NCBI RefSeq assembly: GCF_002285795.1 | Contig: NZ_CP022961.1 | Span: 6,352,501 to 6,416,500, forward strand | From: Plantactinospora sp. KBS50 | Lineage (GTDB): Bacteria; Actinomycetota; Actinomycetes; Mycobacteriales; Micromonosporaceae | Direction: 5' to 3' | Length of the DNA: 64,000 bases | Shown: positions 32,300-41,700 of the stretch, piece by piece | Numbering within the stretch: the stretch's first letter is position 1 | Layout of the letters: each line of letters begins with the position of its first letter | Made by a program: the position numbers and the translations under genes | Notes under the pieces: generated by a model | Seen by the model: the letters and a program-made list of their open reading frames with translations, nothing else | Database searches by the model: none | Told to the model about the DNA's origin: nothing

Positions 32300-32335
32300 C
32301 GCCGATGGCCCGGCCGGTCGGCCGGGCCATCGGCG
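32300..32335. terminator. bidirectional terminator between mycP and the esx operon
   Basis: A perfect 15-bp inverted repeat (GCCGATGGCCCGGCC at 32301-32315 and its complement at 32320-32334) with loop GGTC, lying 18 bases after one stop and 18 bases before the convergent one. No U-tract, as usual for actinomycete hairpin terminators. Confidence 0.85.
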
Positions 32336-32352
32336 TAGCGCCGCAAGGCGGC

Positions 32353-32640
32353 TCAGCCGCCGAACTTCGCCTTGTTGGCGTGCTCGCGCTGCTGCATCTT
32401 CATGGCCGAGTCGCGCAGCGACCGCTCGATCTTGCCGAGCAGATCACGCAGGTCGTTGGCGGCCGTCTCCCACTCGGACTGGCGCATGTGGTAGGCCGCC
32501 TGGGCGTCACCGTCCCAACTGGCCAGCATCGGCTGGAGGCCGCGCTTCAGGTCGTCCAGCTCACCGGTGAGGTTCTTGGCGGCGGCCGAGCACTGATCCG
32601 CCGCGTGGTTCAGCAGCGGGAAGTTGTACTTGATTTCCAT
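32353..32640 (-). CDS. WXG100-family ESX protein
   Basis: 95 residues with the canonical motif in QPMLASWDGDAQAAY (W-D-G) between two helices, preceded by NFPLLNHAADQCSAAAKNLT and followed by RQSEWETAANDLRDLLGKIE. Length and layout match EsxA/EsxB. Its partner is the gene 16 bases upstream; such pairs form a helical heterodimer exported by EccC. The C-terminal QQREHANKAKFGG lacks an obvious YxxxD signal, so the signal may be on the partner. ATG start. Confidence 0.92.
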   Translation of the reverse strand: MEIKYNFPLLNHAADQCSAAAKNLTGELDDLKRGLQPMLASWDGDAQAAYHMRQSEWETAANDLRDLLGKIERSLRDSAMKMQQREHANKAKFGG

Positions 32641-32656
32641 CTTGGGCTACCCCGCC

Positions 32657-33001
32657 TCAGAGCTTCAGTGCCTGGGTGATCTGGCCGGCCGTCGCGCCCG
32701 CGTGGCTCATGTCGGCCTCGATCTCCTGATCGCTGACGTCGTAGTCCTTACCGGCCGAGCCGACCGCCTCGGCGATCGACCGGAGCGCCACGTTGAGCTT
32801 GGCCATGTCCTCGTCGAACCGCTGCCGGACCTGCTGGAAGGAGCCCGCGCCGGCGCCCTTCCACTGGTCGTAGAGCGGCGTCAGCTCGTTCATCAGCTTG
32901 TTCAGGTTGCTGGTCAGCCGATCAGCGACGCCGTCGACGTCCTGCCCGGTCTTGACCATCAAGCCGGAATCGGTCTGCATCTTCGACACGGCGGAAGTCA
33001 C
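32657..33001 (-). CDS. WXG100-family ESX protein (partner)
   Basis: 114 residues from a GTG at 33001 after GAGGACGGGG; an internal ATG seven codons on is an alternative. The WXG motif is in LTPLYDQWKGAGAGSFQQVR, flanked by GVADRLTSNLNKLMNELTPL and RQRFDEDMAKLNVALRSIAE. The C-terminal part has KDYDVSDQEIEADMSHAG: the Y-x-x-x-D pattern (YDVSD) is the ESX export signal. This suggests that it leads the dimer to EccC. It lies downstream of eccB on the same strand with a 171-bp gap. Confidence 0.92.
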   Translation of the reverse strand: MTSAVSKMQTDSGLMVKTGQDVDGVADRLTSNLNKLMNELTPLYDQWKGAGAGSFQQVRQRFDEDMAKLNVALRSIAEAVGSAGKDYDVSDQEIEADMSHAGATAGQITQALKL

Positions 33002-33172
33002 CCCCGTCCTCGCTCATTGCCCCACACCCGTATCCGGGGGCGAATCTGCCGCGGCACACGTGTGCCGTCTTTTCGATGAACGGTAGCCGTAGTCGTCCAG
33101 CGGGCGCTAGGCCGATACGACCGTTCACAGGGGATTGGCTGTCACAATCTGTACGCGACGGCGCCTGGAACG

Positions 33173-34600
33173 TCACTCCGGGTCGAGCGCCCGCTTGGCG
33201 GCCGTCGGATCCAGCGCAGGTCCGCTGGGCAACCGCACCACCAGGCTCGCCGGCAGCTGCACCGGTTCCACGTCGCCGTAGCCGAGCACCCCGGCGACGG
33301 CGGCGTCGCTCAGCGGGTACCGGTAGCCGAGGTCGGTGACCAGGTTGAGGGTGCCGGTGGGCGCCCCGGGCGACGGCTTCGATGAGACCAGCACCCCGTA
33401 CCCGGGCTCGACGACGACCCGGTCGGCCAGCGGGATGCCGGTCGCGCTCTGTTCGGGCGTACGGACCGGCTCCTTCACCGGCCGCACCTGGGCGTCCAGC
33501 AGTACGGTCGGCTCGTTCTGGCCGGGCTCGTACCGGGCGCACACCGCCGGCCGGTCCCCGGTCAGCGGCGCGATCTGCGGTCGCTGCTCCGGTGCCCGGG
33601 CCGCGCCCTTGTCGGACTGTGCCGCCTTCGGCGCCGCCGCGGCGGTGTCGGCGTTCAACTGGGTCGCCTTGAGCGTCCGGACGCCGGGGTAGGCCGCCCG
33701 GGTGGCCGGGTCCGCAAGCACCACGTCGGCCTGCAACGGCGTGATCGGCAACAGGTTGCTGCGCTGTGCGAGGTAGTACTGCCGGCTGCCGTCCTGGCTC
33801 TGCACCACGAAGACCTGGCCGGTGAGCGCGTCGCGCAGCGCGCTGGACGGGGTACCTCGCCCGGACACCGCGATGGTGCCGATCGGTTCGCCGGCCGGCA
33901 GCGCGTTCAACCAGGCCGCACCCACCGGATGAGGATGTTCGCTGGCGAGGGTCAGGGCCTCCAGCACCGTCGTCGCGTCGTTGATCAGGTAACGGTGGTC
34001 GTGCCAGACGAGGTAGAGCCGGTTGTTCTTCTCGTCCTTGACCAGCAGCGCGGCGGCGTCGGGCGACCGCCCACCGGTGGGCGGTCGCCCGACCGTCAGC
34101 ACGGTGGTGGCGACCAGTTCGTTCGCCTCGTTGCGGGCCGGCTGGGAACACAGCGTCCACGGTCCACTCAACATCCGACCGGGGTCGGGCAACGAGTCCG
34201 GCGCGTACGGGATGCCCAGCCGGCTGCCGCGGGGAACGCCCACCAGCGAGTTGCGGGACACGCTGACCGTGGCCGCCGGCGCCTCCAGGGCGAGCAGCGC
34301 GGAGGCGTAGTTCAGCACGGGATGCAGTTCGCCGTCCCGGTAGAGGTAGCGGGTTCCGGTCTCCTTCTCCAGGATGACCGAACCGCCTTCCTTCCACCGG
34401 GTCGCACCGCCGGGCCGGATCAGGCCGTAGACGCCGACGGCCGCCAGGAAGATGACCGCCACCATGATCCCGCCCAGGCCCGCACCACCGAGCCGGCGAA
34501 ACGGCGCGTTGGCCGGGTCGGGGTCGCGCGCCACCAGCGCCGAGGTCATCCGCTGGACGAAGAACTGGTACGACTGGACCTGGTCCCGCCGCGACGCCAT
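33173..34600 (-). CDS. eccB: type VII secretion membrane protein EccB
   Basis: 475 residues from the ATG at 34600, preceded by GGGGAGGA; a long upstream extension of the frame lacks coding character. The N-terminus MASRRDQVQSYQFFVQRMTS is diagnostic of EccB. One TM helix follows (GGIMVAVIFLAAVGVYGLIR). The remainder is periplasmic, with repeats such as LYRDGELHPVLNYASALLAL and Cys residues in GPWTLCSQPA and PAVCARYEPG that could form the family disulfide. EccB is a core component of the ESX channel. It is followed by the two WXG100 genes. Confidence 0.95.
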   Translation of the reverse strand: MASRRDQVQSYQFFVQRMTSALVARDPDPANAPFRRLGGAGLGGIMVAVIFLAAVGVYGLIRPGGATRWKEGGSVILEKETGTRYLYRDGELHPVLNYASALLALEAPAATVSVSRNSLVGVPRGSRLGIPYAPDSLPDPGRMLSGPWTLCSQPARNEANELVATTVLTVGRPPTGGRSPDAAALLVKDEKNNRLYLVWHDHRYLINDATTVLEALTLASEHPHPVGAAWLNALPAGEPIGTIAVSGRGTPSSALRDALTGQVFVVQSQDGSRQYYLAQRSNLLPITPLQADVVLADPATRAAYPGVRTLKATQLNADTAAAAPKAAQSDKGAARAPEQRPQIAPLTGDRPAVCARYEPGQNEPTVLLDAQVRPVKEPVRTPEQSATGIPLADRVVVEPGYGVLVSSKPSPGAPTGTLNLVTDLGYRYPLSDAAVAGVLGYGDVEPVQLPASLVVRLPSGPALDPTAAKRALDPE

Positions 34601-34781
34601 GGCTTCCTCCCCTGGTTGCCGGCGGGCGCGGCTACCTGCGCCGGGCCGCCGCACATACGATAGGCGCGGCGGGCGTGCTCCGGGTCGGCAGCCGTGACCG
34701 GCGGCGCACCGCGAGATCCGGTTGCCGTGGTCGGACCGGCCGCGGCCGGTCCGACCTGGGCAGATCCGCAGGGAGCAGCAG

Positions 34782-35519
34782 ATGATCAGTCGTGCCGAGG
34801 CGCTGGAACGGGCGCGGGCCTGGGCCTCCACCGACCGGTCCGGCCCACCCCCGGAGATCGGCCTGTACGAGTTCGACCTGGGCTACGTGGCCTGGGTGGC
34901 GCAGCCGACACCCGACCCGACGACCGGGCCACCCGCGGCCACCGGCGCCCCCCGCATCGTCGTGGACGGTGAGACCGGCGACGTGACGACCTGGCCATCC
35001 CTACCCGCGCCGGAGATCGCCACCCGGTACACCGGGCAACAGGCCACGGCCGGCCGGTTCCCACCGGACGTGCGGTACGTACTGGAACAGGCCGGCTGGT
35101 TCCCCGGCCGGGACGTCACAGCCGCCGTCGAGCAATGGCGCGAACGGTACGCCGACGACCTCGCCGCAATGGAGTACACCCCCGCCGCCCAGGCCGCGCT
35201 CACCGAGTTCGGCGGCCTGGTGCTACCCCAGTTCGGCCTTCGTGGACAGCCTAGGGGTGGTTTTGCCAGCTACTTCTATCCGATCAGCGCTGGCGTCGTG
35301 ACGATGGGCGCCGAGGGCTTCATGGAGGAGTACGACAACCCGGTCTTCCCCCTCGGCACCAACGACGACGGACCCTCCGAACTGCTCATCGACAGGCAGG
35401 AACGGGTCTTCATGTCGCACTGGGTGGACCAGTTCTACATCGCCACCGGCATCGACGCCGCACTGATCCAACTCATCCGCGGCGGACCATGGCCCTCCGC
35501 CGACGACCGCACCTGGTAA
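34782..35519 (+). CDS. YrhB + SUKH-3 fusion, immunity-type protein, copy 1
   Basis: 245 residues; ATG seven bases after AGGGAGCAGC. Residues 1-85 look like a YrhB/Imm35 domain: EALERARAWASTDRSG, EIGLYEFDLGYVAWVAQP, PRIVVDGETGDVTTWPSL. Residues 95-245 match SUKH-3: RYVLEQAGWFPGRDVTAAVE, ALTEFGGLVLPQFG, SELLIDRQERVFMSHWVDQF and ALIQLIRGGPWP at the end. Both domains are known immunity families of polymorphic toxins. It lies between eccB and eccD, inside the secretion locus. First of three tandem copies; a target toxin is not identified. Confidence 0.85.
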   Translation: MISRAEALERARAWASTDRSGPPPEIGLYEFDLGYVAWVAQPTPDPTTGPPAATGAPRIVVDGETGDVTTWPSLPAPEIATRYTGQQATAGRFPPDVRYVLEQAGWFPGRDVTAAVEQWRERYADDLAAMEYTPAAQAALTEFGGLVLPQFGLRGQPRGGFASYFYPISAGVVTMGAEGFMEEYDNPVFPLGTNDDGPSELLIDRQERVFMSHWVDQFYIATGIDAALIQLIRGGPWPSADDRTW

Positions 35520-35584
35520 CCACCAGAACCGGACGGCGGAAACCGCGGCCGGTCCGACCTGGGCAGATCCGCAGGGAGCAGCAG

Positions 35585-36322
35585 ATGATCAGTCGTGCCG
35601 AGGCGCTGGAACGGGCGCGGGCCTGGGCCTCCACCGACCGGTCCGGCCCACCCCCGGAAATCGGCCTGTACGAGTTCGACCTGGGCTACGTGGCCTGGGT
35701 GGCGCAGCCGACACCCGACCCGACGACCGGGCCACCCGCGGCCACCGGCGCCCCCCGCATCGTCGTGGACGGTGAGACCGGCGACGTGACGACCTGGCCA
35801 TCCCTACCCGCGCCGGAGATCGCCACCCGGTACACCGGGCAACAGGCCACAGCCGGCCGGTTCCCACCGGACGTGCGGTACGTACTGGAACAGGCCGGCT
35901 GGTTCCCCGGCCGGGACGTCACAGCCGCCGTCGAGCAATGGCGCGAACGGTACGCCGACGACCTCGCCGCAATGGAGTACACCCCCGCCGCCCAGGCCGC
36001 GCTCACCGAGTTCGGCGGCCTGGTGCTACCCCAGTTCGGCCTTCGTGGACAGCCTGGGGGTGGTTTTGCCAGCTACTTCTATCCGATCAGCGCTGGCGTC
36101 GTGACGATGGGCGCCGAGGGCTTCATGGAAGAGTACGACAACCCGGTCTTCCCCCTCGGCACCAACGACGACGGACCCTCCGAACTGCTCATCGACAGGC
36201 AGGAACGGGTCTTCATGTCGCACTGGGTGGACCAGTTCTACATCGCCACCGGCATCGACGCCGCACTGATCCAACTCATCCGCGGCGGACCATGGCCCTC
36301 CGCCGACGACCGCACCTGGTAA
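35585..36322 (+). CDS. YrhB + SUKH-3 fusion, immunity-type protein, copy 2
   Basis: 245 residues. It differs from copy 1 in the protein by one residue that I can see (R to G in GLRGQPxGGFASYFYPI); other changes are silent (for example GAG to GAA in the EIGLYEF segment). The leader and ribosome site are the same as in copies 1 and 3, so each copy is probably translated on its own. The 65 bases between copies hold no terminator-like hairpin, so the three may form one transcript. Same two-domain structure as copy 1. Confidence 0.85.
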   Translation: MISRAEALERARAWASTDRSGPPPEIGLYEFDLGYVAWVAQPTPDPTTGPPAATGAPRIVVDGETGDVTTWPSLPAPEIATRYTGQQATAGRFPPDVRYVLEQAGWFPGRDVTAAVEQWRERYADDLAAMEYTPAAQAALTEFGGLVLPQFGLRGQPGGGFASYFYPISAGVVTMGAEGFMEEYDNPVFPLGTNDDGPSELLIDRQERVFMSHWVDQFYIATGIDAALIQLIRGGPWPSADDRTW

Positions 36323-36387
36323 CCACCAGAACCGGACGGCGGAAACCGCGGCCGGTCCGACCTGGGCAGATCCGCAGGGAGCAGCAG

Positions 36388-37128
36388 ATGATCAGTCGTG
36401 CCGAGGCGCTGGAACGAGCGCGGGCCTGGGCCTCCACCGACCGGTCCGGCCCACCCCCGGAGATCGGCCTGTACGAGTTCGACCTGGGCTACGTGGCCTG
36501 GGTGGCGCAGCCGACACCCGACCCGACGACCGGGCCACCCGCGGCCACCGGCGCCCCCCGCATCGTCGTGGACGGTGAGACCGGCGACGTGACGACCTGG
36601 CCATCCCTACCCGCGCCGGAGATCGCCACCCGGTACACCGGGCAACAGGCCACGGCCGGCCGGTTCCCACCGGACGTGCGGTACGTACTGGAACAGGCCG
36701 GCTGGTTCCCCGGCCGGGACGTCACAGCCGCCGTCGAGCAATGGCGCGAACGGTACGCCGACGACCTCGCCGCAATGGAGTACACCCCCGCCGCCCAGGC
36801 CGCGCTCACCGAGTTCGGCGGCCTGGTGCTACCCCAGTTCGGCCGCCGCAGCGGCACACTGGGCGGCGGCTTCACCAGTTACATCTACCCGATCAGCGCT
36901 GGCGTCGTGACGTTTCGCGCCGAGGGCTTCATGGAGGAGTACGACAACCCGGTCTTCCCCCTCGGCACCAACGACGACGGACCCTCCGAACTGCTCATCG
37001 ACAGGCAGGAACGGGTCTTCATGTCGCACTGGGTGGACCAGTTCTACATCGCCACCGGCATCGACGCCGCACTGATCCAACTCATCCGCGGCGGACCATG
37101 GCCCTCCGCCGACGACCGCACCTGGTGA
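36388..37128 (+). CDS. YrhB + SUKH-3 fusion, immunity-type protein, copy 3 (diverged patch)
   Basis: 246 residues. Identical to copies 1 and 2 except for a cluster of changes around residues 152-173: QFGRRSGTLGGGFTSYIYPI in place of QFGLRGQPGGGFASYFYPI, and FRAE in place of MGAE. The patch falls within the SUKH-3 domain, right after FGGLVLPQFG, a surface loop in such folds. Local divergence against a near-identical background suggests either selection for a different toxin variant or a conversion tract. It ends 70 bases from the convergent eccD. Confidence 0.85.
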   Translation: MISRAEALERARAWASTDRSGPPPEIGLYEFDLGYVAWVAQPTPDPTTGPPAATGAPRIVVDGETGDVTTWPSLPAPEIATRYTGQQATAGRFPPDVRYVLEQAGWFPGRDVTAAVEQWRERYADDLAAMEYTPAAQAALTEFGGLVLPQFGRRSGTLGGGFTSYIYPISAGVVTFRAEGFMEEYDNPVFPLGTNDDGPSELLIDRQERVFMSHWVDQFYIATGIDAALIQLIRGGPWPSADDRTW

Positions 37129-37197
37129 CCGCGAGATCCTGTTGCCACGGCCCGGGAGTCCGGCGGGCGGCCGGGAGTCCGGCGCCGGCCGTGCGAC

Positions 37198-38631
37198 TCA
37201 GCCGTTGAGCGCCCGCATGAACGCGTACAGGCCCAGCACGCTGCACGCGACGGGCACGATGGCCAGTTGGAGCAGCACATCCAGCACGTCACCGAGCCGG
37301 GCCAGCCGGGGCGACGGGGCGCGCCGGCTGTAGAGCAGCCCCGCCGCGGCCACCAGCGCCGCCGCCACCAGCATGATTGGCAGCAGCGCCACGGCCCGGA
37401 TCAGCGTCGAGGCACCCGCGGTGCCGACCAGGGGAAGCAGCGCCACCCCGGTCAGTCCGGCCGCCAGCAGCGGCAGCCGGTGTCGCACCGTCGGCACCAG
37501 CCGGGCACGCAGCAGGCAGGCCACCGACACGACACCCGCCAGCAGCAGGGCGGACACCGTCCGGGCCAGGGCGAGCAGCACGAGACAGCTCACGGTCACC
37601 GCGAACGCGCCGAAGATCATGCCGGTGAGCACCTCGTCGGCCCGCGCGGTGGCCTGGTAGACCTGCTCCCGGCGGGGTTGCGGCTCGTCCCGCAGCAGGT
37701 CCTCGGCGGACTGCGGCAGCACCGGCATCGGTATCTTGCCGAGCCGGACGGCAAGCAGCGGCATGGCCGGCAGCAACAGCGTGACGGCGCTGACCACCAC
37801 CGAGGCCGCCTGCGCCCCGTCCGGGGCGCCGAGCGCGATCAGCCCGCCGAGGACGCCGCCCACCCCGGCGAGGATCGCCGCCACGAACACCCGGGTGGCG
37901 TCCCCGACGCCCAGGAAGCCAAGCACGCCGGCCGCGACCAGCAGCGCCGAACCGAGCAGCACGTGCGGTGCGCCGAGCGAGCGCAGCGACTCCCCGCCGG
38001 CGATCACCAAGGCACCGCCGACGAAGGCGTACGGCAGCCCGACGGCGGCGAACAGCGCGCCGGCCAGGGAATCCGCCATCGCCCGGGACAGCATGACGCC
38101 GGTGGCCACCAGCACCAGGGCGGCGCCCAGGGCCACCGAGCCACCGAGCCAGCCCGGATCCGCGGCGAGCAGGATGGCCACCAGGCCCACCATCAGCAGG
38201 ATGCCGGCGACGACCAGGCCGGTCACCCGGGTGGCCATCGGGGTCCAGGCCGTTCCGCGACGCCGGGCGCCGTCGGCGACGGCCTCCATCAGATCGTCGT
38301 ACGTCAGTTCCGGCCACTCGGTGCGGCGCGGCACCAGGTGCAGGGTCTCGCCGTCCCGGATCTCCTGGGCGGCCAGGGTACGGGCGAGGTCCAGGGTGGA
38401 TCCGTCGGCGCGGCGCAGCGTCCAGCCGCCGTGTGAGGTGCCGTCGGTCGGGTTCTCGTCGGCCTGCCGGAGCACGGCCGGCAGCAGTCCGACCAGCGGA
38501 AGGTGCTCGGGGAGGGCCAGGTCGAGCCGCCGGGTGGGTGCGACCACGGCGATCCGCGCGAGTCCGGTACCGGCCTGGGTGACCACTGCTGTTCCTCCAC
38601 CGGACAGCGAGCGCGAGCCCGCGGCTGTCAT
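37198..38631 (-). CDS. eccD: type VII secretion integral membrane protein EccD
   Basis: 477 residues. Residues 18-105 form a ubiquitin-like cytosolic domain (LARIAVVAPTRRLDLALPEH, GETLHLVPRRTEWPELTYDD). About eleven TM helices follow, starting MATRVTGLVVAGILLMVGLV and ending LAIVPVACSVLGLYAFMRAL. A soluble loop with PQSAEDLLRDEPQPRREQVY lies between helices 6 and 7, as in the EccD family. EccD forms the central membrane vestibule of the ESX complex. It is divergent from eccC with 88 bp between the starts, which must hold both promoters. The ribosome site is weak. Confidence 0.95.
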   Translation of the reverse strand: MTAAGSRSLSGGGTAVVTQAGTGLARIAVVAPTRRLDLALPEHLPLVGLLPAVLRQADENPTDGTSHGGWTLRRADGSTLDLARTLAAQEIRDGETLHLVPRRTEWPELTYDDLMEAVADGARRRGTAWTPMATRVTGLVVAGILLMVGLVAILLAADPGWLGGSVALGAALVLVATGVMLSRAMADSLAGALFAAVGLPYAFVGGALVIAGGESLRSLGAPHVLLGSALLVAAGVLGFLGVGDATRVFVAAILAGVGGVLGGLIALGAPDGAQAASVVVSAVTLLLPAMPLLAVRLGKIPMPVLPQSAEDLLRDEPQPRREQVYQATARADEVLTGMIFGAFAVTVSCLVLLALARTVSALLLAGVVSVACLLRARLVPTVRHRLPLLAAGLTGVALLPLVGTAGASTLIRAVALLPIMLVAAALVAAAGLLYSRRAPSPRLARLGDVLDVLLQLAIVPVACSVLGLYAFMRALNG

Positions 38632-38719
38632 GACGGGAAAAGGCTACCTACCATGTGCCGTGTCGTCGGTGCCGGTTCGTACGCTGGCGGCCCCGAACGA
38701 CCCTGGGGAGGTCTGATCA

Positions 38720-41700
38720 GTGGGCACGGTGGTGGTGAAGCGCCCGGCCCGGCAGCCGGAGCCGGACTATCCGGCGGGCGAGGTGCTGCTCGATCCGCCA
38801 CCGGAGGTTCCCCCACCGGCCGGCCGCGCCTGGGGCCAGATGCTGATGATGCTGCCGATGCTGGCCGGTTCGGTGGCCATGGCGCTGATGTTCGCCGGCG
38901 CACGCGGCGGTTCCATGGCGTACGTGACCGGCGGCCTGTTCGGTCTCTCCGCCCTCGGCATGCTGGGTTCGCAACTGTCCGGACACGCCGGCGGGGCCAG
39001 CAAGCAGGAGATGTTGCAGCGCCGCCGGGAGTACATGGACCACCTGTCCCGCACCCGCAAGCGGGTGCTCAAGACCATCCGGCGGCAGCGGGAGGCGGCC
39101 TTCTACCGGCATCCGGACCCGGACGCACTGTGGAGCGTCCCGCTCGGTGCCCGGCTGTGGGAGCGCCGCCGGGGTGACGCGGACTTCGCCACCGTACGGC
39201 TCGGGCTCGGCCCGCAGGAGCTTGCCACCCCGCTGGTGCCGCCGACCCCCACCTCGTTGGAGAAGCTGGAGCCGATGTGCGCGCTGGCGCTGCGCCGGTT
39301 CCTGGTCACCTACGCCGAGGTGCCCGACCTGCCGGTGACGATGGCGCTCAACGGCTTCTCCCGGGTCCACCTGCAGGGCGACGACGAGGCCGGTCGCGCG
39401 ATGGTGCGGGCGCTCATCGCCCAGGCCACCGCCTTCCACGCCCCCGACGACCTGCTCGTGGCGGTCTGTGTGGCGCCGGACCGCCGGTCGAAGTGGGACT
39501 GGATCAAATGGTTGCCGCACGCGCTGCACCCGAGCAAGGCCGACGCGCTCGGCGCGCTCCGGCTGGTCTCCCCCACGGTCACCGGCCTGGAGGCGATGCT
39601 CGACGACGTGCTGGCCAGCCGTCCCCGGTTCAACCCGTCCGGCGGCGATCCGCACCTGGTCGGACCGCATCTGGTGGTGGTGCTCGACGGCGGCGACCCG
39701 GCGGGGTCGGACTACCTGATGGCCGAGAGCGGTGTCGAGGGGGTCACCCTGCTCGACCTGTCCCAGCCGCCGCCGCGGGTGCTGGACCGGGCCCGGCTCG
39801 TCCTGGAGGTGGCCGCCGACGGCGAGCTGCACAGCCGCACCTTCGACGGCCGGGCGCCGATCGGACGGGCGGACCGCTGCGGCGTCGAGGAGATCGAGGC
39901 GCTGGCCATGCAGCTCGCGCCGCTGCGACTGTCCGCGGCGTCGCGGGGGGAGCAGCCGCTCACCGCGGAGTTGGGCCTGTCGGAGCTGTTGAACCTCGGC
40001 GACCCGTACGAGTTGGACGTCGACCGGGCCTGGACGCCGCGGCCGAACCGGGACCGGTTGCGGGTGCCGCTCGGGGTGACCCCGGACGGCACGCCGATCG
40101 ACCTGGACCTGAAGGAGTCGGCCCAGGACGGCATGGGTCCGCACGGGCTGCTCATCGGCGCCACCGGGTCCGGCAAGTCGGAGCTGCTGCGCACGCTGGT
40201 GCTGGCGCTCGCGGCGACGCACTCCTCGGAGACGCTGAACTTCGTGCTGATCGACTTCAAGGGCGGCGCGACCTTCACCAGGCTGGACAAGCTGCCGCAC
40301 ACCAGCGCCGTGATCACCAACCTGGCCGACGAGCTTCCGCTGGTCGACCGGATGACCGACGCCATCAACGGCGAGCTGGTACGCCGCCAGGAACTGCTCC
40401 GGTCGGCCGGCAACTACGCCTCCCAGCGGGACTACGAGAAGGCCCGGGCGGCCGGTGCGCCACTCGCCGCGCTGCCGAGCCTGCTGATCATCTGTGACGA
40501 GTTCTCCGAGCTGCTCACCGCCAAGCCGGACTTCATCGACATGTTCGTGCAGATCGGCCGGGTCGGCCGGTCGCTCGGCGTGCACCTGCTGCTCGCCTCG
40601 CAGCGGCTGGAGGAGGGCCGGCTGCGCGGGTTGGACACCCACCTGTCGTACCGGATCGGCCTGCGGACCTTCTCGGCGATGGAGAGCCGGGTGGTGCTCG
40701 GCGCCACCGACGCGTACGAGCTGCCCCGCTCGCCCGGGCACGGCTACCTGCGGTACGGGACCGAGCCGCTGGTCCGGTTCCGCGCGGCGTACGTGTCGGG
40801 GACGTACCGGAGCAAGACGGCGGAGGCGGTCGCCGCCGGTGACGGCGAGGACCGGGTGCAGGAGTACACCACCCAGTACGTCGCGCCGCGGCTGCCCCGG
40901 GCGCCGAAGGAGGAGGCGCCCGAACCCACCGACGCGATCGGGGAGAGCCTGCTGGACATCCTGGTCGGCCGGCTGGCGGGCCGGGGCGAACCGGCCCATC
41001 AGGTGTGGTTGCCGCCGCTGTCCGACCCGCCCACCCTGGATCAGATCCTGCCGCCGATGACCGCCGACCCGGCCCGCGGGGTCACCGTGGCGCACGCCGG
41101 ACTGCACGGCGAGTTGCAGGTCGCCGCGGGCACCGTGGACAAGCCGTTCGAGCAGCGTCGCGACGTGCTCTGGCTGGACCTGGCCGGCGCGGCCGGGCAC
41201 ACGGTGATCGTGGGCGGCCCGCAGAGTGGCAAGAGCACGCTGCTGCGTACCGTCGTCACCTCCCTGGCGCTGACCCACACGCCCCGGGAGGCCCAGGTGT
41301 ACTGCCTCGACCTGGGCAGCGGCGCGCTGTCCTCGCTGCGGGAGCTGCCGCACGTGGGTTCGATCGCCACCCGGCTGGACGCCGGCCGGGTCCGGCGCAC
41401 GATCGCCGAGTTGCAGTTGCTGATGAACCAGCGGGAGCGGTACTTCGCGGAGCGGGGCGTGGAGTCGATGGCCGCCTACCGCCGGGGTCGCCGGTTCGGG
41501 CAGCACGCCGACGACCCGTTCGGCGACGTCTTCCTGGTGATCGACGGCTGGGCGATCGTCCGGTCCGAGTTCGAGGACCTTGAGCCGGCGATCAACGACA
41601 TCGCCAACCGGGGGTTGTCCTTCGGCATCCATCTGGTCATCACCGCGGGGCGGTGGATGGACCTGCGACCGGCGGTCCGGGACGTCTTCGGGACCCGGTT

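Larger units (their letters stand above)
34740..37128 (+). repeat. tandem triplication of an 803-bp unit
   Basis: Three head-to-tail units begin at 34740, 35543 and 36346, each with the same leader CCGCGGCCGGTCCGACCTGG, ribosome site and gene. Units 1 and 2 differ at a handful of bases only. Unit 3 is nearly identical except for a diverged patch at about 36841-36915. Spacing is exactly 803 bp. This is a very recent amplification, or gene conversion between older copies. Confidence 0.97.

Noticed and set aside
33929-34663. Plus-strand frame opposite eccB
   Set aside because: Antisense to clear EccB sequence; no ribosome site or domain.
34740-37128. The 803-bp repeats as an IS element or CRISPR-like array
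   Set aside because: No transposase, no terminal inverted repeats, and each unit is a whole gene with its leader; it is a gene amplification.
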